The notes beneath the pieces were generated by a model, which saw only the letters and a program-made list of their open reading frames with translations, ran no database searches and was not told where the DNA came from. Both the position numbers and the translations under genes were made by a program. This document shows, in pieces, positions 9,299 through 17,434 of a DNA stretch of 37,652 nt (the stretch's first letter is position 1; each line of letters starts with the position of its first letter). Source of the stretch: Acidobacteriaceae bacterium (GTDB lineage Bacteria > Acidobacteriota > Terriglobia > Terriglobales > Acidobacteriaceae); the NCBI GenBank assembly GCA_003140075.1, contig PLIO01000132.1, positions 974-38,625 of the forward strand. The letters are read 5' to 3'.

Positions 9299-10039
9299 CT
9301 AAGGCCGCGCGTACGCGGGGCTGTCGGGATCAGGGCGATCATAATCGCGGCCGTACTTGTTCTTGTGCGCGAGTTCGAAATTCGACTCGGAAAAGTTGAA
9401 GGTTCCGAGGAAGGTGTCGCTGGGAGTCACGGTGATTTCGCGTTCCGCCGCGTGCAGCAGCTCCGGCGACACCGACGGATGGAAAACGTGAAGTTGATAG
9501 CGGCCGGGCGCTACGTTGTTGATGCTGAGATCGCCGTGCACGTCGGAGATGGCATAGTAGGACGTATTCAGCGCAATCACCACCGCGCTCATTTGCGGGT
9601 GAATATTGCAGAAGATGAAGGAAATCCCCGGCTTGTCGAACTGAACGAAACGAGTCGTGCCGCTTTCGTAGAGTCCAAGATCGAAGCGCTTGCCGTCGAA
9701 CAACGAAAATACGTTGTGAAAAAAAGGATCGTGGTTGGGGAACTCGACTTCGCCGCCCGCCGGGATCACCAGCAGCGAAGGCTGGAAACTCTTGTCCTTC
9801 TGAACCAGCTGAGGGATTTGCGAAGCGTCCTGCGGTGGAGGCGAAACCGCACGCGTGTTTCCCAGGGGCGTAAGCCAGACCACAAGCTTCGAAGCGTCCC
9901 GCACGCGGTGCCGATCCTTGGTGAGTTGCACCTTCCCTCTAAGCTCGACCCCCCTGAGCTCGACCAGTTGTGCCGAAGCGAGAACGCACGGCAGCAACAC
10001 GATACACAAGAAGATTTGGCGGTGGGGAAAGGTTCTCAT
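9299..10039 (-). CDS. Secreted cupredoxin-like (type I copper) protein
   Basis: A 246-residue protein with a signal peptide (M-R-T-F-P-H-R then a hydrophobic run to about A23). The central domain (~85-155) carries the cupredoxin ligand pattern: N-H-D-P-F-F-H-N-V with the likely first ligand H108, then F-C-N-I-H-P-Q-M giving C144, H147 and M150. The C-x2-H-x2-M spacing matches amicyanin-type blue copper proteins. A later stretch (N-N-V-A-P-G-R-Y-Q-L-H-V-F) resembles a carboxypeptidase-regulatory-like beta fold. It likely binds one copper and transfers electrons in the periplasm, or is bound to the envelope. It starts 2 bp after the porin stop, so translational coupling is likely, in a cluster with a two-component system. 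The redox partner is unknown. Confidence 0.85.
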   Translation of the reverse strand: MRTFPHRQIFLCIVLLPCVLASAQLVELRGVELRGKVQLTKDRHRVRDASKLVVWLTPLGNTRAVSPPPQDASQIPQLVQKDKSFQPSLLVIPAGGEVEFPNHDPFFHNVFSLFDGKRFDLGLYESGTTRFVQFDKPGISFIFCNIHPQMSAVVIALNTSYYAISDVHGDLSINNVAPGRYQLHVFHPSVSPELLHAAEREITVTPSDTFLGTFNFSESNFELAHKNKYGRDYDRPDPDSPAYARP

Positions 10040-10041
10040 CG

Positions 10042-11664
10042 TCAGAACAGTATCCCCATGGCAAGATTCACTTGGTTCGTGATGCTGGCACTGTCATAGA
10101 TGGGGAAAGTGTGCAAACGCCGGAATTCGGCGGACAGCAGTAAATCGGACCGCGGCCGGTAGATCAGGTTGCCGAGCGTGGAGCGATTTCGCCCCAGGAT
10201 CTCGCCGAAGTTGTTGGCGTCGGTGGCGAAGCCCCTCACATCGCTGGCAAACGCGTCGTCTTCTCCGAAGGCTCCGTTTATCTCCAGCTTGGGCGTGAGT
10301 TGGAACTTGAGCTGGGTCCATCCCCCGGATGAGTCAAAGCCGCGAATACTCGTCGTTGAATAGGTGGGATTGCCGCCAAACAGAACACCTTGGCCAATCG
10401 CGCCGCCCAGGCCGCCCACACCGCGGCCCCGGTAGAATTCGCCGGAGAGACCCAGGCGGCGAAGAATCGGGATCTGCCAATCCGTCATTCCGGCCCAAGC
10501 GTCCACGTAGCGGTTCCACCACCAATCTTCCCGGCCGTAGTATCCCGCCACGGCAAAGCTCAAGGGATGTGCAAACACAGGCCGTGACCATGCGGTGCGC
10601 ATCGCATAGGCCGGCTGACCCGAGAGTTCGCCGGCTTGCGCGGAACGGGTGTACTGGCTGGTGGGAGGTTCCCAATCCAGATTGTCCAGAATTCCACCCT
10701 GGAATGTTAGCGTCTGTTGGTCGGAGAGCTCGAAGCGATGCTCGACGCGAAGCTGCGGCGTCCAACCCCACAGATTTCCGGCATAGGCAAGGGCGGGAGT
10801 CGCAAGCGATGCGAAGGAGGTAGGAGAAAGCGGAGAGATGAACAGGGAATCCTGCCCGCCAATCACGGACGTGTGTTCCCAGTCGAGGCGTAAGCTGGCG
10901 GTTTGCAGGCGCACCAGACCGAAGTTGACGCCGTTGGGAGTCTCGGGAAAGCCTCCGGCAAAATCGAATTGCACGTTGGCTGAACTTCTCGCGCCGGCTA
11001 GATTAGGCCCGAATACTTCCAGGCCAATCTCAGTTTGTCGCAATGTGGCGCCAAAACTGGCTTGCGGCGCGCCAAGCGTCTGCGGTTGCGCGTAGTCGGG
11101 GATGTCCAGGTTGTCGGAGCCGCCAACGTTGCGAAAGGCATTCATCAGCACAATGCCGGAAAGCCGGGCGCGATACTTGGCGGCAGTTTCCACCTTGGTC
11201 TGGTATTGCTCGTCAATCTTCGAGTTCAGCAGCTGAGTTGATTCTTCCAGCTTTTGAAGCCGGCTTCCCATATCTGTGCCCGTTTGGGTGTCAGAGGTAG
11301 AGGCTCCGGATGCAGGGGTTGCGGGCGCGACCAAATTCTGGCTGGGCGGCGTGGATTCCGCAGCCGAGACGGAACCGGTTGGCGAGGAAACGAGCGGCGC
11401 GAGCAGCTGGCGGGTGTCCTGTAGCTCTTGACGCAGTTCCTGCATTTCGGCGCGCGATTGGGCATTCTCGGTTCGCATTTGTTCGATCAGCGTGCGCAAC
11501 TCGCGCACTTGCGAAGCCAGGTCACGCACCGAAGCATCTGCGGTGCCGGATGCCGGTGTGGGTGTGCTTTCCTGCGCCATGCAGCCGGCGCCTAAGAATA
11601 TAAAAGCGGCTGCCGTTATGGCGCTTGAACGAAGCGCAAGGGTCGAAGTCCAAAGGGTGTTCAC
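10042..11664 (-). CDS. Outer-membrane porin-like protein with N-terminal coiled coil
   Basis: A 540-residue exported protein. The N-terminal hydrophobic signal is followed by a coiled coil (~45-95: repeated R-E-L-R, E-M-Q-E-L-R-Q-E-L patterns). A Ser/Thr/Pro-rich linker leads into a second short helix (~135-160). The remaining ~380 residues alternate polar and hydrophobic positions with many Gly, Trp and Tyr and end in a C-terminal Phe (M-G-I-L-F), the usual beta-barrel assembly signal. This matches porins with a periplasmic coiled-coil anchor. The substrate is unknown. It lies between the sensor kinase (52 bp upstream) and the cupredoxin gene (2 bp downstream), suggesting an operon controlled by the two-component system. 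Confidence 0.82.
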   Translation of the reverse strand: MNTLWTSTLALRSSAITAAAFIFLGAGCMAQESTPTPASGTADASVRDLASQVRELRTLIEQMRTENAQSRAEMQELRQELQDTRQLLAPLVSSPTGSVSAAESTPPSQNLVAPATPASGASTSDTQTGTDMGSRLQKLEESTQLLNSKIDEQYQTKVETAAKYRARLSGIVLMNAFRNVGGSDNLDIPDYAQPQTLGAPQASFGATLRQTEIGLEVFGPNLAGARSSANVQFDFAGGFPETPNGVNFGLVRLQTASLRLDWEHTSVIGGQDSLFISPLSPTSFASLATPALAYAGNLWGWTPQLRVEHRFELSDQQTLTFQGGILDNLDWEPPTSQYTRSAQAGELSGQPAYAMRTAWSRPVFAHPLSFAVAGYYGREDWWWNRYVDAWAGMTDWQIPILRRLGLSGEFYRGRGVGGLGGAIGQGVLFGGNPTYSTTSIRGFDSSGGWTQLKFQLTPKLEINGAFGEDDAFASDVRGFATDANNFGEILGRNRSTLGNLIYRPRSDLLLSAEFRRLHTFPIYDSASITNQVNLAMGILF

Positions 11665-11716
11665 ACATCCTCCTGCGCGACACGCGGATCACTGGGAAAT
11701 CGATAGGAAACGGGCA

Positions 11717-13609
11717 CTACGTGTCCGAATGCCGAATTGAGTTTTCACTCGCTCTATTGCTGCTCACGGGCACAACGCGACGGGGCGTCAGCTTGTCGTC
11801 GCTCTCTTCCAGAGATCCGGGCGAAGAGCGGCCGGGAATCGTAATCCTAAAAATCGTTCGGGCGTCGGAGGTACGTTCCATCAGGACTCCGCCTCCGTGA
11901 TCCTGCACGATCTTCTGCACGACCGTAAGTCCCAGCCCGGTACCGTTTTCCTTGCCATAGCTCACGAAAGGATGAAACAGCCGGTCACGAATCGGTTCCG
12001 CAATGCCGGGGCCATTATCGGAGACGGCAATCGTAACGGCGGCTCCCGTGCGGTCGATCGTAACCTGAACCCTGCCTTCACTGCCGGGCGCGGCCTCACA
12101 GGCATTCAGCAGAAGATTGTAGAGAGCGCGCTCCAGTTTACGGGGATCGAACCATGCCGAACTCCCACCGTTATTGCGCACCTCGATCAGGGTTCCCTGA
12201 TGCCGGGGATGCAAGCGCACCGCCTGCATGGCTCGCTGCACCGTTTCAACCACGTTGGCGTAAGTCGGACTCAGGGATTCTCTAGTCCGGGCAAACTCAA
12301 GCAGTGAATCGATTAGGTCCGTCATCTGGTTCACACCAGTTCGGACCTCCTGATACAACTCCTCGCGTTGCGTGGAAGTCAGGCGGCCGTCGCAAAGGAA
12401 CTCTGAATTGGCGACGATGGCCGCCAGCGAGTGACGAAGATCGTGGGAAATCGAACTGGCCATGCGTCCGATGGTGGCCAGCTGTTCGGATTCGATCAGA
12501 GCTTGCTGAGTCTTGAGCAGGCTCGCGCGCATGCGATCAAAAGCGGACGTGAGTTCGGCAACCTCGTCGCTGCCCCGGGGATCCAGGGGGTGATAAAAAT
12601 CACCGTACTCTAGAGCGCGCACCCCTTCCACCAGACTCGCGAGCGGACGGGTGAAGGTGTGGGAGATCAGGAACACCAGCCCAGTGCCGATCAGGACAGC
12701 CGTGAGACCTAACAGAAGCAGCAAGCGATTCAGTCTATCCTGGAACTTTGCGGCTTGGTCGTAGGATCCGAGTACAGTCAGGCGGACGGGGGTTGGCTGC
12801 TGACCTGACAGGTCGAGAGAAGTCGCCAGAAACTTCTCCTGGCCCACTTCCACATCCCGGGGCCCGTTGTGCGACGATCCCGCGACCAAATCACCGACAG
12901 CGGGGCTCTCCGATTGAGCGGGAGTCAAGGTTGTGGCTACGATTTCGCTGCCGTAGGAGAAAGCGACTTGGCTGGACGATACCTTGCTCACTTCCCGGGC
13001 CAGTCGGCTGTCGATTTCGTAACCGATGATTAGGAAGCCGAGCAACGGGCCTTCAGTTCTGGAGCCGAAGTAAACCGGCTGTACGAAAGTCTGATAAAGG
13101 TGGTGTGCGCCGAACCACCAGTGACTGGAATCCTCCTCGTTCAAGGATTTCTGGAAATACTGCTGTGCCGCCTCGCGAGTGAAGCCCGCTGATTTTGTAT
13201 GCAGAGCAACCACCTGGCTATTGCGGTTCACCAGAACCAGCAGATCGCTGCCCGTCAACTGCCAAACGTCCCGCGATGCATCTTGGATGGTGGCTGGATC
13301 GGGAGCGGTCATGATGGCGCGCGTAATCGGCAGGTCTGCCACCAGCTCGGCCGAGCGGGTCAACATAATTTCGCGATCGTGCTGAAAATTCTGGAACGTA
13401 GTTACGGAATTTCCCAGATCCTGGGCAATCCCCTCCCGAACGTGGCTTTGCATGCTGTGCTGCACCACCAGGAGGCTCAACGCGGTTAGGCCGGCGGTGA
13501 TCAGCACCATGGAAAGCAGAAAGCGCGTGCGCAGCTTGGTTCGCGGCACCAATGCGGTTCCGGGCTGTCCTGGAAGACTGTGGGACACGGATTCGGATGA
13601 TGGGTCCAA
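11717..13609 (-). CDS. Sensor histidine kinase with periplasmic Cache-like domain and HAMP
   Basis: A 630-residue kinase. The first membrane helix is near residues 27-48 (R-F-L-L-S-M-V-L-I-T-A-G-L). A periplasmic region (~50-285) resembles a Cache-type sensor, and the second helix is near 290-312. HAMP (~313-365) contains the D-E-V-A-E-L-T-S-A-F signature. The phosphoacceptor motif is I-S-H-D-L-R-H-S-L. The ATPase domain has N box L-L-N-A-C-E-A, G1 S-D-N-G-P-G-I and G2 G-T-G-L-G-L-T-V-V. It should be catalytically competent. Its TTG start at 13609 is 6 bp after the regulator stop; a GTG at 13588 is an alternative start. The ligand is unknown, probably an extracellular small molecule. Confidence 0.92.
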   Translation of the reverse strand: MDPSSESVSHSLPGQPGTALVPRTKLRTRFLLSMVLITAGLTALSLLVVQHSMQSHVREGIAQDLGNSVTTFQNFQHDREIMLTRSAELVADLPITRAIMTAPDPATIQDASRDVWQLTGSDLLVLVNRNSQVVALHTKSAGFTREAAQQYFQKSLNEEDSSHWWFGAHHLYQTFVQPVYFGSRTEGPLLGFLIIGYEIDSRLAREVSKVSSSQVAFSYGSEIVATTLTPAQSESPAVGDLVAGSSHNGPRDVEVGQEKFLATSLDLSGQQPTPVRLTVLGSYDQAAKFQDRLNRLLLLLGLTAVLIGTGLVFLISHTFTRPLASLVEGVRALEYGDFYHPLDPRGSDEVAELTSAFDRMRASLLKTQQALIESEQLATIGRMASSISHDLRHSLAAIVANSEFLCDGRLTSTQREELYQEVRTGVNQMTDLIDSLLEFARTRESLSPTYANVVETVQRAMQAVRLHPRHQGTLIEVRNNGGSSAWFDPRKLERALYNLLLNACEAAPGSEGRVQVTIDRTGAAVTIAVSDNGPGIAEPIRDRLFHPFVSYGKENGTGLGLTVVQKIVQDHGGGVLMERTSDARTIFRITIPGRSSPGSLEESDDKLTPRRVVPVSSNRASENSIRHSDT

Positions 13610-13615
13610 AGGATC

Positions 13616-14359
13616 TCAGCGAACGAACTTGTAGCCCATTCCATGCACGGTGCGGAAGTGTACCGGACTGGCGGGGTCGCGTTCCAATTTTTGACGAAGT
13701 TTGAGGATATGGTTGTCCACGGTGCGCGTGGAGGGATAATTCTGATATCCCCAGACCTCGTTCAACAGTTCGTCCCGGCCGATTACGCGGTCTGCGTTTT
13801 GCACGAGAAACTGGAGGGTCTTGAATTCCTGCGCGGTTAAAACCACAATTCTGCCATCACGCTGGACTTCCATTTTCTTGAAGTCCACCGTTATGCCGTC
13901 GAAGCTGACCAGACTGACACTGGCTGTCCTCGACGTATGCCGAAGAGCCGCGCGCACACGAGCCAGAAGTTCCCTGGGGCTGAAGGGCTTGGTTACATAG
14001 TCATCCGCACCCAGCTCCAGCAGCAGTACCTTGTCGGAAACGTCGCTGGTCGCGCTGAGAACTACGATCGGCAACGCAGGCGCCTGAGCCTTGACCTCCT
14101 TACACAGATCGCTGCCGGAAAGCTTGGGCAAGCGAAGGTCGAGAATGATGACAGCGGGCGGAGCCGTCTGGAAGCTTTCCAGCGCAGATTTCCCATTTGC
14201 CTGGACTTCAACCGTATATCCCTCGGTTTCAAACAGCCGCTTCAGGGCCTTCTGGACGGCGGGATCATCTTCGACTACGAGAATTCTGCCCATAGGCCGT
14301 GTGGAGTTCATCGGATCTGCCAATCTGGCCGTACTCATCGGTGTCGCAACTTGACTCAT
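13616..14359 (-). CDS. OmpR/PhoB-family response regulator
   Basis: About 247 residues from the ATG at 14359, chosen because GAGGG lies 7 nt upstream; an in-frame GTG at 14440 would add 27 poorly coding residues. The receiver domain (~24-140) has acidic pair E30-D31, phosphoacceptor D74 (I-I-L-D-L-R-L-P), and the conserved T and K (K-P-F-S-P-R-E-L). The C-terminal winged helix (~155-247) shows the usual T-A-Q-E-F, R-T-V-D-N-H-I-L-K-L-R and G-M-G-Y-K-F patterns. It should bind DNA as a phosphorylated dimer. It is first in a minus-strand cluster with its kinase (6 bp gap), a porin and a cupredoxin protein; these are its likely targets. Confidence 0.93.
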   Translation of the reverse strand: MSQVATPMSTARLADPMNSTRPMGRILVVEDDPAVQKALKRLFETEGYTVEVQANGKSALESFQTAPPAVIILDLRLPKLSGSDLCKEVKAQAPALPIVVLSATSDVSDKVLLLELGADDYVTKPFSPRELLARVRAALRHTSRTASVSLVSFDGITVDFKKMEVQRDGRIVVLTAQEFKTLQFLVQNADRVIGRDELLNEVWGYQNYPSTRTVDNHILKLRQKLERDPASPVHFRTVHGMGYKFVR

Positions 14360-14524
14360 AACGCTGCCCTCGCTGGATTTTGGCCTGTCTTCCAACAGCT
14401 GACTCTGCACTTGGGTTGCCCCAATTCGGCTCTCAACCACTGAAGCTTACAACGTTTCTGCCCATTTTCCGCTCGCTAGCCGAGGTTTGACAAATTTTTT
14501 ACATTTGCACCCCCGAGCAAAAAG

Positions 14525-14568
14525 GCTCTACGGCAAAGGGCTTGCAGCAAAGGGCCCTCCGTAGCCTT
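14525..14568. repeat. Interrupted hairpin with internal direct repeat between divergent genes
   Basis: CTACGG (14528-14533) pairs with CCGTAG (14559-14564), flanked by AAGG/CCTT that extends the stem past a 2-nt bulge. Inside, GCAAAGGGC occurs twice (14533-14541 and 14546-14554). It lies in the divergent gap between the OmpR-type regulator and trmJ. No T-run follows, so it is not a typical terminator. A role as an operator or mRNA structure is possible but unproven. Confidence 0.4.
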
Positions 14569-14619
14569 GCCCCGAGCATTTCAAAATGGGACCCCTAAAC
14601 CGCTTCAGCGAGCGTGCCG

Positions 14620-14625
14620 TAGAAT
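14620..14625 (+). promoter_or_regulatory. Candidate -10 box (TAGAAT) for trmJ
   Basis: TAGAAT ends 9 nt before the TTG start at 14635, so the transcript would begin almost at the start codon. A GGGAG Shine-Dalgarno-like run lies between box and start and might not be included in the mRNA. No clear -35 box was found. The same hexamer precedes other genes in this window. Confidence 0.4.
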
Positions 14626-14634
14626 ACAGGGAGC

Positions 14635-15378
14635 TTGCCCGTACCAGTTGAATTCGATCATTTGCGCGTGGTCCTGGTGGACGCGCGCAATCCTCTCAAT
14701 ATCGGCGCGGCCGCTCGAGCGATGAGCAACTTTGGATTTTCACGCCTGCGCGTGGTGAATCCATACGACGTGGCCTTTCAGGGCGCCCGTTCGGCCGTTG
14801 GGGCCGCACCCGTTTTGGCAAGCGCCGAAGAGTACAAAACTGTGGCCGAGGCAGTTGCGGACTGCTCGCTTGTGGTTGGAACCACAGCGATCGGCCATCG
14901 TGACTTACAGCATTCCATTCAGAGGTTGGAAGCGGGCGCTCCCGTGATTCGCGCGCATATCGCATCCGGCAATTGCGCCCTTCTTTTCGGGTCGGAAAAA
15001 TTCGGCCTCTCGAATGAAGACATGAGCCACTGCCATTGGCTGATGCACATACCCACGCGCGACGAACACACGTCGATGAACCTGGGCCAGGCCGTGGCAG
15101 TCTGCTTGTACGAGTTGAGCCGCGATCCCAAGGCATTGGCGAAGCCAGGGAAGGGAATTGCCGCCTCTGCCGCCGAGGCCGAACGAATTACTGAGACGTT
15201 GCTCATCGCGCTGCGCGCCAGCGGTTACCCTAAGCTGAATTCCTCGCAGTCCTTCCAAAGCGCGGTCCGGCGACTGGTGCGAAGGCTCCGCTTGCAGCAA
15301 GGCGATGCGGAATTTCTTCTCGGCATGCTGCGGCAAATGGTTTGGAAGTTGAGCAAGAATGAAGAGTCGGAGGATTGA
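14635..15378 (+). CDS. trmJ: TrmJ-like tRNA/rRNA 2'-O-methyltransferase (SPOUT family)
   Basis: A 247-residue SPOUT methyltransferase. Motif 1 is at the N-terminus (V-D-A-R-N-P-L-N-I-G-A-A-A-R-A), motif 2 is L-L-F-G-S-E-K-F-G-L-S-N-E, and motif 3 is S-M-N-L-G-Q-A-V-A-V-C-L-Y-E, which form the knotted S-adenosylmethionine site. The helical C-terminal extension (~160-247) matches TrmJ, which methylates ribose 32 in the tRNA anticodon loop, better than the shorter TrmL. The TTG start is supported by AGGGAG just upstream and by motif 1 lying ~10 residues in. It is convergent with the kinase-like gene, 8 bp between stops. TrmJ versus another SpoU-family member is not certain. Confidence 0.85.
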   Translation: MPVPVEFDHLRVVLVDARNPLNIGAAARAMSNFGFSRLRVVNPYDVAFQGARSAVGAAPVLASAEEYKTVAEAVADCSLVVGTTAIGHRDLQHSIQRLEAGAPVIRAHIASGNCALLFGSEKFGLSNEDMSHCHWLMHIPTRDEHTSMNLGQAVAVCLYELSRDPKALAKPGKGIAASAAEAERITETLLIALRASGYPKLNSSQSFQSAVRRLVRRLRLQQGDAEFLLGMLRQMVWKLSKNEESED

Positions 15379-15386
15379 TTCCGCGT

Positions 15387-16709
15387 CTAGCGAGTTATTT
15401 CTGAAGGAACTACCTGGGTGGATGTGCGTGCAAATTGAAAGTGAAGAAGCCACGCGCTCGTAGTCGCTTGTCCGTTCACTTGAGGAGGGTTGAATTTCCA
15501 ACGGCGCGCCGACGCCAGCGCCAGATTCGCAAAATACTTGCTCGTCGCCGTGGAAGTGAACGTCGCCTCTGAGACGTTTCCCGACGCATCCACCGCAACT
15601 CGAACATTCACTTTCACCCGGCCCGTGATGGTGTTTTGTGCCTGTCGCGATACGTCCGGCATGACTCTCTGAAGCACGCTTCCGCGCCCGGCCGTTGGAG
15701 TGGGCGCTGCCGTTGCTGCAAGCGGGGCTGGCGATTGCGCGGCTGGTATTTCAGCGGGTGCAGCGTGGGATTCGTTGGTCTGATTGTCTGCAGGCGGAAC
15801 ACGGGGTTGGCGGACGATAAACCTGCTGCCAGCTAAGGCAGCTAGAATAAGCACCGCGATCGCAACCGGAGCGATCATCCATCGTTTTGTGCGCGCTTCG
15901 GGCACGCCCTCGTGGGGTGTCTTTTCGGCCGGAGGTTCTGGGCCTTTAAGCTTGCCGAGGATGTCGCCTACCGTGCAGCGTTTTCGCGGATCGACGGGCA
16001 GGCATTCACGCGCAATTTCACGGAAAGGATCGGGAATCGTGTCTGGTACGCCAACCTCTCCCCGATCACTGTTTCCTGACTTCGGTTCGCGCTGGGTCAG
16101 CACCGCAACCAACAGGACTCCCAAAGACCATACGTCCGCGGCCGGCGACGCTCCCGTGGTTGCCATTTCGGGCGCAGCGTACGCGCTGGTCTCGCTCGCG
16201 TCGCCGTGCTCACCGTTTCTGCGGAGACCGTCGGCGGAAATCTTTACCTGGTTCTCGACCGCCATGACGTTCGAAGGCTTAATGCGTGTGTGCGCAAACC
16301 CAGCTTGGTGCAAGAAGGCCATGGCTTCCGCGATGGGCGGAAGCATCTCACTAACTTCCTCGGCAGAAAGCGCCCGCAAAGGAAGAATCTGCGCTAAGTC
16401 CTCTTCGGCATATTCCGTAACCACGTACAGGAATCGGGTGCCGTCGATCTCGCAGCGTCCGCGTTCGAACAGCCGAATCAGATGGGGATGATAAAGCTTC
16501 GCAGCGTCGGCCCAGCGCGAGAGTTGAGCGTCTTCATCCAGATCTTCCGCGGGGATGAGCTTGATGGCTGCCTTTTGAGATTGCTCTGCGCCGCGCTCAG
16601 TGAGGAATACGGAACTATGCTCACAGCCTCCCAGCCACTGCCGCAGCGGGAACTTTCCATCAATGATCCGGCCTTCCCACTTTTCCCAGAGTTCCCGAGG
16701 AGCTCGCAT
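15387..16709 (-). CDS. Membrane pseudokinase with C-terminal TonB-like domain
   Basis: A 440-residue fusion. Residues ~15-255 have a Ser/Thr kinase fold: K50 in A-A-I-K-L, the H-P-H-L-I-R-L segment, A-A-P-E and D-V-W-S-L-G. Key catalytic residues are replaced. The catalytic loop reads H140-T-R-I-K-P-S-N, so the H-R-D aspartate is Arg142. The Mg-binding D-F-G reads A159-D-G. The glycine loop is also poor (L-G-G-C-E-H-S-S). It is therefore probably a pseudokinase that binds a partner or nucleotide rather than phosphorylating. A single membrane helix (~274-297) is followed by a Pro/Ala linker and a periplasmic TonB C-terminal-like domain (~345-430: G-R-V-K-V-N-V-R-V-A-V-D, then A-R-R-W-K-F-N-P-P). 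A TAGAAT box lies at 16733-16738. Confidence 0.85.
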   Translation of the reverse strand: MRAPRELWEKWEGRIIDGKFPLRQWLGGCEHSSVFLTERGAEQSQKAAIKLIPAEDLDEDAQLSRWADAAKLYHPHLIRLFERGRCEIDGTRFLYVVTEYAEEDLAQILPLRALSAEEVSEMLPPIAEAMAFLHQAGFAHTRIKPSNVMAVENQVKISADGLRRNGEHGDASETSAYAAPEMATTGASPAADVWSLGVLLVAVLTQREPKSGNSDRGEVGVPDTIPDPFREIARECLPVDPRKRCTVGDILGKLKGPEPPAEKTPHEGVPEARTKRWMIAPVAIAVLILAALAGSRFIVRQPRVPPADNQTNESHAAPAEIPAAQSPAPLAATAAPTPTAGRGSVLQRVMPDVSRQAQNTITGRVKVNVRVAVDASGNVSEATFTSTATSKYFANLALASARRWKFNPPQVNGQATTSAWLLHFQFARTSTQVVPSEITR

Positions 16710-16732
16710 TATCCCTGACTTTCCGAAGCGCT

Positions 16733-16738
16733 ATTCTA
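16733..16738 (-). promoter_or_regulatory. Candidate -10 box (TAGAAT) for the pseudokinase gene
   Basis: On the minus strand TAGAAT lies 23 nt before the ATG at 16709. Its expected start site gives a short leader containing AGGGA, so this would be a conventional leadered transcript. No good -35 box is evident. Confidence 0.35.
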
Positions 16739-16792
16739 TTCCAGTGCGTGCTCTGGCGCTTGCCCATTCAGTTGTATGATTCTGAAAGAGCT

Positions 16793-17416
16793 ATGCGGCG
16801 TCATTTGCCAGCTTTCGATGATCGTGTGCTGATCCAGATCGTGGATGCTGCGTTAGCCGACGCTACACGCCGTAGCGGCGAATGGCTGGTCTGCCGCCGC
16901 GGATGCACCCAGTGCTGCATCGGGGCGTTTCCCATCAATCAGCTTGATGCGCTGCGATTGCGGCAGGGATTGGCCGATTTGGAGGTCTCGGCGCCGGCCC
17001 GGGCTGAGCGTGTTCGCGCGCGGGCTCAGGATGCGGTCGCTCGGTTGTCGCGAGACTTCCCGGGAGATCCCGCGACCGGGCTGTTGGATGAAGGAGACGA
17101 CGCGACGCGACGTTTTTCTGACTTTGCGAACGACGAGCCCTGCCCCGCACTCGATCCTGCAACCGGGAGCTGTGAACTCTACGAATCGCGTCCCATGACC
17201 TGTCGTGTTTTCGGTCCTCCGGTTCGCTCCGAGGATGGGCTGGGCGTCTGCGAACTCTGTTTTAATGGCGCAACGGACGAGGAAATTGCCGCCTGCGAGA
17301 TGAAACCCGATCCGGATGACCTCGAATCAGCCTTGCTACAACAGCTCGAAAACACCACAGGAATTCATGGAAACACCATCATCGCTTTCTGCCTGGCATC
17401 TGAACCAATTAAGTGA
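16793..17416 (+). CDS. YkgJ-type cysteine-cluster protein
   Basis: About 207 residues from the ATG at 16793; a GTG at 16748 is possible but less likely. It carries the YkgJ family cysteine set: C-R-R-G-C-T-Q-C-C near residue 35, then C-P-A-L, C-E-L-Y and M-T-C-R-V-F-G-P-P around 120-145, and two further cysteines (C-E-L-C) after that. These families (UPF0153) are thought to bind zinc or an iron-sulfur cluster; no enzymatic role is established. It is divergent from the pseudokinase gene and convergent with the ABC-F gene (18 bp apart). No signal peptide, so cytoplasmic. Confidence 0.82.
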   Translation: MRRHLPAFDDRVLIQIVDAALADATRRSGEWLVCRRGCTQCCIGAFPINQLDALRLRQGLADLEVSAPARAERVRARAQDAVARLSRDFPGDPATGLLDEGDDATRRFSDFANDEPCPALDPATGSCELYESRPMTCRVFGPPVRSEDGLGVCELCFNGATDEEIAACEMKPDPDDLESALLQQLENTTGIHGNTIIAFCLASEPIK

Positions 17417-17434
17417 CGAGTCCTACGCGGGTGT

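Noticed and set aside
9224..10099. A 291-codon plus-strand frame over the cupredoxin gene
   Set aside because: It is antisense to a gene with a signal peptide and copper site; its product lacks structure and starts inside a repeat.
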